Below are positions 50,305-59,171 of a stretch of DNA of 64,000 nt, in pieces (position 1 is the first letter of the stretch; every line of letters begins with the position of its first letter). The notes under the pieces were generated by a model that did not search any database, was not told where the DNA came from, and worked only from the letters and a program-made list of their open reading frames with translations. A program made the translations under genes and the position numbers. This stretch comes from Coprobacillus sp. CAG:826 (GTDB lineage: Bacteria > Bacillota_I > Bacilli_A > RFN20 > CAG-826), in contig FR897029.1 of assembly GCA_000437235.1 (NCBI GenBank), positions 1 to 64,000 of the forward strand, in the 5' to 3' direction.

Positions 50305-51475
50305 TTTTATCACTTTTTACTTCGGAAGCCCGTTTAAACATCGGTGTTTCCAATTTTCGATTTAATTCTTGAATGAGGAGCTTGGTTGCACTTTCCTCTT
50401 CGTGTTTTTGATAATTAAATAAGCTCATTTGCACAACGATATCCTCTTCATCTTGAAGGTTTTGTAAGGTAACTCCGGCTAGACGAATGGGCTCTCCTTG
50501 ATAATGTTTATCAAATAATTTCATGACATAGAGAAAGACAGTTTGGAAATCATTCGCGGGTTCACTCATCTTCATCGAGCGGTTTCTTACGTGGAAATCA
50601 CTATACTTTAAAACGATTTGTACGGTATTTCCTTTCTTTCTTTTTCTTTTCGCTTCTTCCGTTACTTCTTTGGTTAGATCTAAAAGAAGCTTTTTAATTT
50701 CTTCATAGTCTTCAGTATCTTCTAAGAATGTTGAAGAATGACCAATAGATTTAGGATCCCATGGTTCGGTTTCAACATGGTCATCGCCTTTTCCTATAGC
50801 CCAGTCTTTTAAAACATAATAGAACTTACCTAAGGTTTTCTTCACTTCATAAGAGTCATCTTTAGCTAAATCACCAATGGTATGAATGCCGAGTTGATGT
50901 AAGCGAGGCGCGTTTTTTTTACCAATTCCATACATATCATCAATCGGTAAAGGAAAAATAATCTTCGGTACATCTCTTCTACGGATAATGGTTAGACCAT
51001 TCGGCTTTTTATAATCGGAACCCATTTTTGCTAAGAATTTGGTGGGTCCTATACCAATAGAACAATATAAACCAGTGGTTTTTAGTAATTCTTCTTGGAA
51101 GGTAAGAAAATAAACACGGACATCGGGTACACCTTTTAATTCTTCGGTCATATCGACATAGCATTCATCGACCGAAGCTTTTTCTATGGTAACCGCGTAT
51201 TTTCTTACAAAACGCATGAATTCTTCAGATTTTTCATGGTAAAAAGCAAAATCACTAGGCAATAAAATCAGTTTTGGGCATTGTCTTTTTGCCATATAAG
51301 TAGGCATCGCGGAATGAACACCATATTTTCGTGCTTCATAGTTAGCGGTCGATATAATGCCTCTTCTTCCTTCTCCGCCTACTGCAATAGGAAGATGCTC
51401 TAAAGCGGGGTTTTTAATTTCTTCACAACGAGCAAAGAAACAATTTAAGTCAATATGAACAATAATACGGCTCAT
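50300..51475 (-). CDS. dinB: DNA polymerase IV (Y family)
   Basis: Error-prone translesion polymerase. The 391-aa protein has the catalytic carboxylates in HIDLNCFFARCEE and SVDECYVDMTE, the thumb HhH region (DDMYGIGKKNAPRLHQLG) and a little-finger domain. It ends without an obvious beta-clamp motif recognised by eye, though QMSLFNY near residue 364 is a good clamp-binding candidate. ATG 51475 follows GGGTGAG. Array C begins at its stop codon. Confidence 0.93.
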   Translation of the reverse strand: MSRIIVHIDLNCFFARCEEIKNPALEHLPIAVGGEGRRGIISTANYEARKYGVHSAMPTYMAKRQCPKLILLPSDFAFYHEKSEEFMRFVRKYAVTIEKASVDECYVDMTEELKGVPDVRVYFLTFQEELLKTTGLYCSIGIGPTKFLAKMGSDYKKPNGLTIIRRRDVPKIIFPLPIDDMYGIGKKNAPRLHQLGIHTIGDLAKDDSYEVKKTLGKFYYVLKDWAIGKGDDHVETEPWDPKSIGHSSTFLEDTEDYEEIKKLLLDLTKEVTEEAKRKRKKGNTVQIVLKYSDFHVRNRSMKMSEPANDFQTVFLYVMKLFDKHYQGEPIRLAGVTLQNLQDEEDIVVQMSLFNYQKHEEESATKLLIQELNRKLETPMFKRASEVKSDKK

Positions 51476-51497
51476 TTCACTCACCCATCTTTTCTTT

Positions 51498-51506
51498 ATT
51501 ATAGCA
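51498..51506 (-). promoter_or_regulatory. Extended -10 promoter of dinB
   Basis: TGCTATAAT on the minus strand, a perfect extended -10, placed directly after the spo0A terminator. Confidence 0.6.
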
Positions 51507-51507
51507 T

Positions 51508-51538
51508 AGAAAAAGAGGAATTTTCTTGATTCCTCTTT
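51508..51538 (-). terminator. Rho-independent terminator after spo0A
   Basis: On the minus strand AAAGAGGAA-TCAAGAAAA-TTCCTCTTT followed by T residues. Confidence 0.88.
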
Positions 51539-51544
51539 CTAAAA

Positions 51545-52318
51545 CTACATCATGATGGTTTTCTTTTGCTGAATGGATAAATAGTCTGCCATCATCGCAA
51601 TAAATTCGGAATTCGTAGGTTTCGCCTTACTTGCCGAAATAGTATAACCAAAGATTTCGTCGATTGTATCGATGTTACCTCTTGTCCATGCGACCTCAAT
51701 AGCGTGACGAATCGCTCTTTCTACTCTTGATCCTGTAGTTTTATAGCGCTTGGCAATTTCAGGATAAAGTAATTTTGTGATTCGTCCAATGTAATCTGGA
51801 TTATGAAATGTTTGTAAAATACCAGTCCTTAAATAGGTATAGCCTCTAATGTGGGCAAGAATGCCGACTTCATGTAATAAATTGGTGATTTGGGATTCGA
51901 CGTCTTTCTCTTTTTTCTTGATAGAATAATCACTTTCTTCTGGATGAACCATAGAAGAAATACTTTCAATAAGAGAGTTCGTATTTAATGGTTTCATTAA
52001 GAACATTTCGCTACCTAAATTCGCCACCATACCAAGTACTCTTTCATTCACTAAAGCGCTCATCACAATAATATGCTGAACTTGCACCTCTTTCTTCTCT
52101 CTTATTTTTCTTAGTAAATGGAAACCATCTACCTTCGGCATGATTAAATCCGTAATTAAAACATCGATTTTCCCTAATAACTTCAACTTTTGATACGCTT
52201 CATCACCATTAGAAGCGGAATCAATAACATACATATTGGACTGCATACTTACTGCTGAGGTTACTAAACTGATTGTTTCTGGGTTATCATCTACAACGAA
52301 AACCTTGATTTTCTCCAT
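51545..52318 (-). CDS. spo0A: Sporulation transcription factor Spo0A
   Basis: Master response regulator of sporulation, activated by a phosphorelay and binding 0A boxes (TGTCGAA). The 257-aa product has a receiver domain with Asp10/Asp11, phospho-acceptor Asp57 (ITDLIMPKVDG) and Lys near 108 (LMKPLN). The Spo0A-specific effector domain follows: LLHEVGILAHIRGYTYLR and RVERAIRHAIEVAWTRGN. Downstream of spoIVB as in nearly all endospore formers. A candidate promoter with an imperfect 0A box lies upstream. Confidence 0.96.
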   Translation of the reverse strand: MEKIKVFVVDDNPETISLVTSAVSMQSNMYVIDSASNGDEAYQKLKLLGKIDVLITDLIMPKVDGFHLLRKIREKKEVQVQHIIVMSALVNERVLGMVANLGSEMFLMKPLNTNSLIESISSMVHPEESDYSIKKKEKDVESQITNLLHEVGILAHIRGYTYLRTGILQTFHNPDYIGRITKLLYPEIAKRYKTTGSRVERAIRHAIEVAWTRGNIDTIDEIFGYTISASKAKPTNSEFIAMMADYLSIQQKKTIMM

Positions 52319-52364
52319 TATATCTCCTCCTTATAAATCAGTCGAGTTATTTACTTATGACTCA

Positions 52365-52398
52365 ATTATAAGGGCTTACATTGTATGATTTCGTCGAA
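52365..52398 (-). promoter_or_regulatory. Candidate spo0A promoter with imperfect 0A box
   Basis: TATAAT on the minus strand at 52365-52370. The -35 position (CGAAAT) is poor and overlaps TTCGACGA at 52391-52398, one base off the 0A-box complement TTCGACA. This would suit Spo0A autoregulation. Confidence 0.42.
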
Positions 52399-52466
52399 TT
52401 TTGCTCCTTTTCAATGAAAAGTGTTCTTTTTCATTCCTTTATGGAAGAAACTAGCGTTTTTTGCAT

Positions 52467-53498
52467 TTAATTTGTAAATGAAGTAGATGTAGAAGCAAGT
52501 CTTTCAGCTTCTTCCCACATCCATTCCATATAAATTCCGTAACCATATTGCACTTTATCCACTAAAACGTGCGTAACAGCGCCAATCAGTTTTCCATTTT
52601 GTAAGATTGGACTACCAGACATTCCCGCAACAATACCACCCGCTTTTTCTAAAAGCGTTTGATCAACGACTTTAAAGGTAATTCCTTTAATATCACTCAC
52701 GTCTTGTTTCTTTAATTGCGTAATCTCAATGTTATAGCGCATGACGTTTTGTCCTTCGGTTACCGTATAGATTTCCGCAGAACCTAATTCTACTTCATCA
52801 TGTTTTGCTAAAGGAACAGGCTTTTTATTATTGGGCAAATCTTCATATTGTCCATATATACCAATGGAAGTGTTCTCTAAAACCGTTCCTAAGGTTTCAT
52901 GATTAGAAAAGGTAGCGACTTTTTCACCGGGATTTCCATTCGTAGATTTATTAATCCCTTTTACATTGGAGGTGTAAATCGCACCGGATTTCACTTCTAC
53001 CATGGTTCCTGAGTCGTTATCAATAATCGCATGGCCTAAAGCACCATAAATTTTGGTATCGGGGTCATAAAAGGAAACGGTACCAATACCGATGAGTCTC
53101 TCTTTAATATATAGACCCGTTCGATACCGATTATCTTCTTTAATAATCCGTAATTTTCGAGTGATGGAGTTCTCTTTTCTTTTTAAACGAATCCTTACTT
53201 CCTCCTTTTCATCGACATATTTTTGAAAATGAGTAGAAAAATCTTCTAAAGACGAAATGGCATTTCCTTCCATTTCATAGAGTAAATCACCACGTTTAAT
53301 ATCACTATCGCGTGAAGGATTATAAATGGTATAACCATTTTTCACGTCATAGGTTCCTGAGATAATTAAGCCGTCAGGACGAATTTCAATACCGACGTTT
53401 TCTCCGCCTGGCACTAAATCTTTCGCATAGGCTTTCGCTATTTGATTACCAGCACATAAGCAGGCTACCAAAGATAAAAAAAGCAATCGTATTTTCAT
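52467..53498 (-). CDS. spoIVB: SpoIVB serine peptidase
   Basis: Forespore-secreted peptidase that starts the signal leading to pro-sigma-K processing. The 343-aa product has an N-terminal signal/anchor (about 5-25), a PDZ domain (about 55-120) and an S55 peptidase domain with His in GALGHAI and Ser294 in AGMSGSPI. Pro-SigK is also encoded in this window. AAGGAG precedes the ATG. It lies between recN and spo0A, the standard order. Confidence 0.95.
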   Translation of the reverse strand: MKIRLLFLSLVACLCAGNQIAKAYAKDLVPGGENVGIEIRPDGLIISGTYDVKNGYTIYNPSRDSDIKRGDLLYEMEGNAISSLEDFSTHFQKYVDEKEEVRIRLKRKENSITRKLRIIKEDNRYRTGLYIKERLIGIGTVSFYDPDTKIYGALGHAIIDNDSGTMVEVKSGAIYTSNVKGINKSTNGNPGEKVATFSNHETLGTVLENTSIGIYGQYEDLPNNKKPVPLAKHDEVELGSAEIYTVTEGQNVMRYNIEITQLKKQDVSDIKGITFKVVDQTLLEKAGGIVAGMSGSPILQNGKLIGAVTHVLVDKVQYGYGIYMEWMWEEAERLASTSTSFTN

Positions 53499-53577
53499 AA
53501 ACTTCTCCTTTCAACAGTAGTGTTAGGTCGTTTTTACGATTGCTATTTGTTAAATATAGGTAATTAAAAAAGGTAAT

Positions 53578-55236
53578 TTATGCCTGATGGGCTTCTTTCA
53601 TGAGTTCCTTAGCTAAAACTTTAGAACTATCGGTGATTTCTTCTCCGGAAATCATTTTGGCAATTTCTTCTATTCTTTCTTTTTCATTTAAAAGACGAAT
53701 GGAAGATTTTGTCACATCGTTTTCTACGTGCTTTTCAACGTAATAATGGTGATCACTGGCCGCGGCGACCTGTGGTAAATGGGAAATTGCTATCACTTGA
53801 ATCCAAGAAGACATTTGGCGCATCTTTTTAGCGACATGCATGGCCACTCTTCCTGAAACACCAGTATCGATTTCATCGAAAATGATGGTTTCTAGGGTGC
53901 CTAGCTTACAAAATACTGCTTTTAAGGCTAACATTACGCGGGACGTTTCTCCGCCGCTAGCGACCATTTTTAATGGCATTAATGGCGTACCTTTATTCGT
54001 TGATAATAAGAAGCGTACGCGGTCTAATCCGTCGATACTAGGTTCTTTATCAAGGATTTCTACTTTAAATGAAGCATTTTCTAAGGCTAAATCAAGTAAT
54101 TCAGAAGCAATTTCTTTTTCTAGTTCATGTGCTTTTTGTTTTCTAAAGTCTTTTAAAGCTTGACCTAGACGTAAAACTTCTTGATAAGCGGCTTGTGTTT
54201 TCTTTTTTTGTTCATGATAAAGCGTATCAAAATGTTCGGCTTGATAGAGTTTTTCTTCTAATTCTTGCTTTTTGGTTAATAAACCTTCTTCATCGGTTTG
54301 ATATTTCTTTACAAGACGTTTTAAGAAATAAAGACGGTCATCGATGAATTCTAAACGATTTTCTCCGCCTTGTAAGCTATCCACTTCTTGCGTGACATTG
54401 GATTGAATGTCTTCTAAAGCGTAATAAATATCACCGATTTGTTCGCTGAATTTTAAGAAAGTTGTGTCACCACTCCGCTCTAACTCTTTTTTGGCAAGAT
54501 AAAGCTGCGTTAAGGCACCACTTTCTCCTTCGATGAGTTCCTCAAAGTGATTGGCGCTTTCTAAAATCTTTTGTAAAGAAAGCAGACGATTTCTTTCTTC
54601 TTCAAGTTGATTCATTTCTCCCACTTCAATATTCGCGTCTTCTAATTCTTTCATTTGTTCTTGAATTTCTTCTATTTCTTCATTCGTTAGACAGGTTTTT
54701 TGGAAGTTTTCTTCTTTTTCCTTCTCTTTTAAATATTCTTGATAAGCGATTTGATAGGTATCTAAAGGTTGATGATGGTGAGCAAAGGCATCAAGAAGAT
54801 CTAAATGATTCTTTTCATCTAATAAAAGAAGGTTTTGGTTTTGCGAATGGATATCAATTAAAGAAAGCATCATTTCTTTGGCTTTACTGATGGGGAAAAT
54901 TACCCCATTCACGCGTAAGCTACTTCTACCATTACTATCGAGAATACGAGTAATGTTTAAATGGGCATCGGGAATAATATCTTCTCCATATGTTTCTTGG
55001 AAATGATGAAGTAAAGCTTCTTTTTGAATTTCAAATTCCCCTTCAATTTGGGCTTTTAAAGCACCCACACGAATCTTTTCAAAGGAACTACGTTCGCCTA
55101 GAAGTAAAGAAAGTGCGTCGATGAGAATAGATTTACCTGCGCCAGTTTCACCCGTAAGAATACTCATATCCTTGGTAAATTGAACGTCAAGATCTTCAAT
55201 AATGGCAAAATTATGAATAGATAAAGACACTAACAT
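53578..55236 (-). CDS. recN: DNA repair protein RecN
   Basis: SMC-like ATPase acting in double-strand break repair. The 552-aa protein has the Walker A GETGAGKSILIDALSLLLG near residue 30, long coiled coils, the signature LASGGETSRVMLALK and Walker B TIIFDEIDTGVSG. Its start overlaps the dxs 3' end by 7 bases; argR and the tlyA-like gene that usually lie between dxs and recN are missing. Confidence 0.95.
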   Translation of the reverse strand: MLVSLSIHNFAIIEDLDVQFTKDMSILTGETGAGKSILIDALSLLLGERSSFEKIRVGALKAQIEGEFEIQKEALLHHFQETYGEDIIPDAHLNITRILDSNGRSSLRVNGVIFPISKAKEMMLSLIDIHSQNQNLLLLDEKNHLDLLDAFAHHHQPLDTYQIAYQEYLKEKEKEENFQKTCLTNEEIEEIQEQMKELEDANIEVGEMNQLEEERNRLLSLQKILESANHFEELIEGESGALTQLYLAKKELERSGDTTFLKFSEQIGDIYYALEDIQSNVTQEVDSLQGGENRLEFIDDRLYFLKRLVKKYQTDEEGLLTKKQELEEKLYQAEHFDTLYHEQKKKTQAAYQEVLRLGQALKDFRKQKAHELEKEIASELLDLALENASFKVEILDKEPSIDGLDRVRFLLSTNKGTPLMPLKMVASGGETSRVMLALKAVFCKLGTLETIIFDEIDTGVSGRVAMHVAKKMRQMSSWIQVIAISHLPQVAAASDHHYYVEKHVENDVTKSSIRLLNEKERIEEIAKMISGEEITDSSKVLAKELMKEAHQA

Positions 55237-57065
55237 ACTTTCTCCTCCTTCTTTAATAGTTCAATCAACGAAGCAACATCTAATCCAAAAGCCTTTAATT
55301 GCTCTTTTTGGGTTGCTTGTTTCACAAATTGGTCAGGAATGGCTTTTATAATGATTTTTCCTTGATATCCTAAAAGGAATAAGCGTTGCATGACTTGATT
55401 AACCCACCCATAAGCCGTGCTATAGGGAGAATATAAAACGATGGTTGAATAATCTAAAACATTTTTTAAAGCATGTTCATCCATTGGTTTTAAGAACAAG
55501 GCGTTTAAGAAATCAATATTTAAATTCTCATGATTGCTTTCTTGATAAAGTTCATAAAGTAAAGGACCTACACCAATAACGAGCATTTTTTCATGTTTTC
55601 TTCGATACCAAAGCCATTTTCCTAGGGTAACTACTCTTTTCTTTTTGCTCACGAGCATCTTAGAACGCGGATAACGAATAGCAAAAGGAATGGAAGAAGT
55701 TAATGATAGATGGAAAAGTTGTTTCGCTTCTTCTTCTGTTGCGGCCATAGAAACAATGATGTTAGGATTCGCAAGTAAAAATGCTTCTTCATAGATACCT
55801 TGATGAGTTTCTCCATCCGCTCCGACAAGGCCAGCTCGATCAATTAATAACGTACAAGGAAGTTCCATACGGCATAAATCTTGATTTAATTGGTCGATAG
55901 CGCGTTGTAAAAAGGTAGAATAAATGGCCACAATCGGATGTTTTTTATTAATAGCTAAGCCACTCGCCATGGATAAACAGTGCTCTTCGGCAATACCAAC
56001 GTCAAAAGCGCGGGTTGGATAATGCTCAAAGATATCCATGGCTTCTGATCCATAAATCATCGCAGGATTTAAATAAACGATATTTTCATCTTTTTGCATG
56101 GATTCATCCACTAATTGGCTATAAAAAGCACTCCAAGTGAGACCTTTCTTCTCTTCTTTGGCAACACCAGTTTCAATTTGGAAAGGTTGGACACCATGCC
56201 ATGAGCCTAAAGTGTCTTTTTCAGCATAGGAATAACCTTTTCCTTTGGTGGTAAAACAATGTACTAAGATGGTATGTGGTGATTTTTTGGCCTTTTTTAA
56301 GGTTTTATCGAGTTCTACAATATCGTGTCCATCAATTGGGCCTAAATAATCAATGCCTAAACTTTCAAAATAAGTTGATGGTAAAACTAAACGTTTAAAG
56401 GCATTTTTGATACGAGACGTAAAGCGATAGAAAGCACGACCCACTTTTGTTTTACTTAAAAAGCGTTGATACCGAGTTTTGGCTTTGGTATAACCGCTAG
56501 AAATGCGGATGCGTGAGAATAATTTAGCCGTGCCACCTACAGGTTTAGAAATTGACATTTCGTTGTCGTTTAGAATAATAATCAGTTTATGATGTAAATG
56601 CGCAATGTCATTTAAAGCTTCAAATGAAGGCCCCGAAGAAATGCTACCATCCCCAATGACGACCACAATTTCATAATGATCTTGATTTAAATCACGGGCT
56701 ATGGCCATACCTAAACCCGCACTTAAAGAAGTGCTACTATGCCCTGCTTCAAAGACATCGTACGCGGACTCTTCTCTTTTTTGGAAACCAGAGACACCAT
56801 CGCTATGACGAAGTCTATCTAAAGAACGTCCAGTAATGAGCTTATGGGCGTAGGATTGGTGACCGACATCAAAAAGAAGTTGGTCATGGGTAAAATCAAA
56901 ATTGCGATGAAGCATCATCGTTATTTCAACAATACCTAAATTGGAAGATAAATGGCCACCGTTTTTAGCGGTGCTTTCTATAATTTGTTTTCGTAGATTA
57001 TCGGCTACCGAAGGTAGGTCCGATAAGGGCATTTCTTTGATTTGTTTTGCAAGAATATCTGCCAT
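55230..57065 (-). CDS. dxs: 1-deoxy-D-xylulose-5-phosphate synthase
   Basis: First MEP-pathway enzyme, condensing pyruvate and glyceraldehyde 3-phosphate with thiamine diphosphate. The 611-aa protein has the TPP motif GDGSISSGPSFEALND followed by NDNEMSIS, DVGHQSYAHKLITGR near residue 65, and the transketolase-like pyrimidine domain (RAFDVGIAEEHCLSMASG, DRAGLVGADGETHQG). AAAGGAGCC precedes the ATG. ispA, usually between xseB and dxs, is absent and array D lies in the gap. Confidence 0.95.
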   Translation of the reverse strand: MADILAKQIKEMPLSDLPSVADNLRKQIIESTAKNGGHLSSNLGIVEITMMLHRNFDFTHDQLLFDVGHQSYAHKLITGRSLDRLRHSDGVSGFQKREESAYDVFEAGHSSTSLSAGLGMAIARDLNQDHYEIVVVIGDGSISSGPSFEALNDIAHLHHKLIIILNDNEMSISKPVGGTAKLFSRIRISSGYTKAKTRYQRFLSKTKVGRAFYRFTSRIKNAFKRLVLPSTYFESLGIDYLGPIDGHDIVELDKTLKKAKKSPHTILVHCFTTKGKGYSYAEKDTLGSWHGVQPFQIETGVAKEEKKGLTWSAFYSQLVDESMQKDENIVYLNPAMIYGSEAMDIFEHYPTRAFDVGIAEEHCLSMASGLAINKKHPIVAIYSTFLQRAIDQLNQDLCRMELPCTLLIDRAGLVGADGETHQGIYEEAFLLANPNIIVSMAATEEEAKQLFHLSLTSSIPFAIRYPRSKMLVSKKKRVVTLGKWLWYRRKHEKMLVIGVGPLLYELYQESNHENLNIDFLNALFLKPMDEHALKNVLDYSTIVLYSPYSTAYGWVNQVMQRLFLLGYQGKIIIKAIPDQFVKQATQKEQLKAFGLDVASLIELLKKEEKVC

Positions 57066-57082
57066 ACACTCCGGCTCCTTTC

Positions 57083-57119
57083 TACTAATTGTTTACTAAT
57101 AATTAACTAATAATTTACT
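57083..57119 (-). repeat. 11-bp phased AGTA/TACT array D, between xseB and dxs
   Basis: TACT at 57083 and 57094, AACT at 57105, TACT at 57116, all 11 bases apart. The last overlaps the xseB stop (57115-57117). On the minus strand the units are AGTAAATTATT, AGTTAATTATT, AGTAAACAATT; the third is identical to a unit in array C. Confidence 0.78.
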
Positions 57120-57324
57120 TTTCACTATTTTCATCGCTTTCAACGATGGATTGAATGGAAGTTTCGGCTTCTTGAAGGGTTTGATCTAACTCTTTAATTA
57201 AAGCATTACCTTCTTTAAAAAGAGCGAGACTTTCCTCTAAGGCAAGGCTACGATTTTCCATTGTTTTTACGATTTCATCTAAACGTTGTAGTTTCTCTTC
57301 AAACGTCATTTTATTCTCTTCCAT
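57115..57324 (-). CDS. xseB: Exodeoxyribonuclease VII small subunit
   Basis: A 69-aa helical protein that pairs with XseA. It has the family pattern TFEEKLQRLDEIVKTME, LALEESLALFKEGNALIKE in order. It overlaps the xseA end by 14 bases and is followed by array D and dxs. Confidence 0.94.
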   Translation of the reverse strand: MEENKMTFEEKLQRLDEIVKTMENRSLALEESLALFKEGNALIKELDQTLQEAETSIQSIVESDENSEK

Positions 57325-58666
57325 GGTTGTTCTCCTTTTTGATTATGTTACTTGTTATTATACCATCTTTTAAAGTGGTTTGTATCGTTTGCCCTTCTTC
57401 AATTTGAGTAATGGAGGAAACGATATGACCCTTTTCATCTTCTAGATAAGCATAGCCTCTTTCTAACACACTATTGGGGTTAAGAAGCGCCAAACGATTT
57501 TGATAAAGGGTTAAGAGTTGTCTCTTCTCTTTTAAATATTGAATCGGAAGCGTCTTCCACTTTTGCTTTCTATCTTGTACATCATGTACTTTTCTTACAT
57601 AGATGCTTTCAAATGAAGGATAAAACTGTTTCTTTAAAAGATTGAAATGATGGCTTTTCTCTTCAAATGAAGACATTAGGCATTGTAAAAGTTCTTTTTT
57701 CTTGCGGCTTAATTCTTTTCTTTGTTCTTGAATGGAAGCCGTGGGACTCATAAATACCGGTTGACTTTTATAAAAGCGAACTTTTTCTTTCATTAAAGCG
57801 TATTTCTGTTGAATAAGCGTTAATAACTTATTTTCGTATTCATCAAGGTGTAAATAGATTTGATTTTTATCGGGTGTAGCTAAAACGGCAGCCGCTGTTG
57901 GCGTACTAACACGAGCGGAACTGACTAAATCGCAAAGCGTAGTGTCAATCTCATGGCCTACAGCACTGATAATCGGAATCGGTGAATCCGCTAAAGCACG
58001 TACAAGTTTTTCATCGTTAAAAGCTGATAAGTCCTCGTTAGCGCCTCCCCCACGTCCAATGATTAAAGTATCTAACGGATAAGTTATCGCTTTGTTAAAG
58101 GCTTTAATTAGCGATTCTGGGGCTTTTTCACCTTGTACGGTTGCATAAAATACATAGATTTCCACTAAGGGGAAACGATGATAGATATTCTTTTTAATAT
58201 CTGCAAAGGCCGCTGAGTTTTTCGCGGTAATGACCCCAATCTTTTTAGGATAAGCAGGAATTGGCTTTTTTCGCTCCATAGCGAATAAACCTTCCGCTTC
58301 TAATTTTTTCTTTAATTTTTCTAATTCAATGAAGTATTTTCCTTTGCCATAAGGCTCCATTTCTTCGACATAGAGCTGATATTCGCCGTTTTCCATATAA
58401 ACCGATACTCTTCCTATCACTAAAACTTCATCGCCTTCTTTAGGATCAAAAGATAGATGATAAGCATCGCGGGCGAACATAACCGCTTTTACTTTCGCGT
58501 TTGCGTCTTTAATGGAAAAATAAAGATGTCCACTCGATGGACGGCGAAAAGAGGAGATTTCTCCCCTCACACAAACCGATCTTAAATGGATATCTTCATC
58601 AAAAATGCTTTTTATATATTGGTTGAGTGCACTTACGGATAATATAGAAGGTACTTCTTTTAGCAT
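57311..58666 (-). CDS. xseA: Exodeoxyribonuclease VII large subunit
   Basis: Catalytic subunit of the single-strand-specific exonuclease. The 451-aa protein has an N-terminal OB fold (VRGEISSFRRPSSGHLYFSIKD given as VRGEISSFRRPSSGHLYFS), the catalytic core with IGRGGGANEDLSAFN, ISAVGHEIDTTL and DLVSSARVSTPTAAA, and a long coiled coil. It overlaps nusB by 7 bases and xseB by 14. folD, usual between nusB and xseA, is absent. Confidence 0.96.
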   Translation of the reverse strand: MLKEVPSILSVSALNQYIKSIFDEDIHLRSVCVRGEISSFRRPSSGHLYFSIKDANAKVKAVMFARDAYHLSFDPKEGDEVLVIGRVSVYMENGEYQLYVEEMEPYGKGKYFIELEKLKKKLEAEGLFAMERKKPIPAYPKKIGVITAKNSAAFADIKKNIYHRFPLVEIYVFYATVQGEKAPESLIKAFNKAITYPLDTLIIGRGGGANEDLSAFNDEKLVRALADSPIPIISAVGHEIDTTLCDLVSSARVSTPTAAAVLATPDKNQIYLHLDEYENKLLTLIQQKYALMKEKVRFYKSQPVFMSPTASIQEQRKELSRKKKELLQCLMSSFEEKSHHFNLLKKQFYPSFESIYVRKVHDVQDRKQKWKTLPIQYLKEKRQLLTLYQNRLALLNPNSVLERGYAYLEDEKGHIVSSITQIEEGQTIQTTLKDGIITSNIIKKENNHGRE

Positions 58667-59067
58667 AGAACGTTATCTAATATCGCGTTAACAAATTTAT
58701 AGTCATTGTCATCGAGATATCGCTTGGCTAAAGTAACAGCAACATTAATTACAACAGCTTTATCCGCATCTTTTACTTCGAAAAAGTGTGCACAACTCAT
58801 CAAAAGAATCGCTTGATTTAAGCGGTTTAAACGCTTAAAAGTCCAGGTTTCCATGTGTTTTTCGAGTTTTTCTATATATTCTTCTTTATGAAGTAAAGCT
58901 TTAACAACAACTTCTTTAATATAAAGATCTACTTCATCGTATGGAAGTTCAATAACATCTTCAATTAATTCTTTTGGGTCGAATTCCATTCCCATATGTT
59001 CTCTTGTTAATGCATCATAAATGATGATCATTGCTTTTTCTTGACTTTCATTTCTTGATAGAGCCAT
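58660..59067 (-). CDS. nusB: Transcription antitermination protein NusB
   Basis: NusB with NusE (S10) binds boxA RNA in rRNA antitermination. The 135-aa all-helical product starts MALSRNESQEKAMIIIY, with FKRLNRLNQAILLMSCAHF and the C-terminal VAVTLAKRYLDDNDYKFVNAI in blocks. GGGGTGG precedes the ATG. It starts the nusB-xseA-xseB-dxs-recN run. Confidence 0.94.
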   Translation of the reverse strand: MALSRNESQEKAMIIIYDALTREHMGMEFDPKELIEDVIELPYDEVDLYIKEVVVKALLHKEEYIEKLEKHMETWTFKRLNRLNQAILLMSCAHFFEVKDADKAVVINVAVTLAKRYLDDNDYKFVNAILDNVLC

Positions 59068-59090
59068 GGTTCCACCCCTTTATCTTTAAT

Positions 59091-59099
59091 ATTTTATCA
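59091..59099 (-). promoter_or_regulatory. Extended -10 promoter of the nusB operon
   Basis: TGATAAAAT on the minus strand, a TGn-TAnAAT element, about 24 bases before the nusB start. Confidence 0.45.
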
Positions 59100-59171
59100 C
59101 TAAACCGGTAAAATTCATAATGTTTTCTTTGAAAAAGATGAATTTCATCGGATATTCTGCTCTTTTTAATT

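Noticed and set aside
44388..57119. The TACT arrays as CRISPR or plasmid iterons
   Set aside because: Units are 11 bp without spacers, there are no cas or rep genes, and arrays sit at gene ends.
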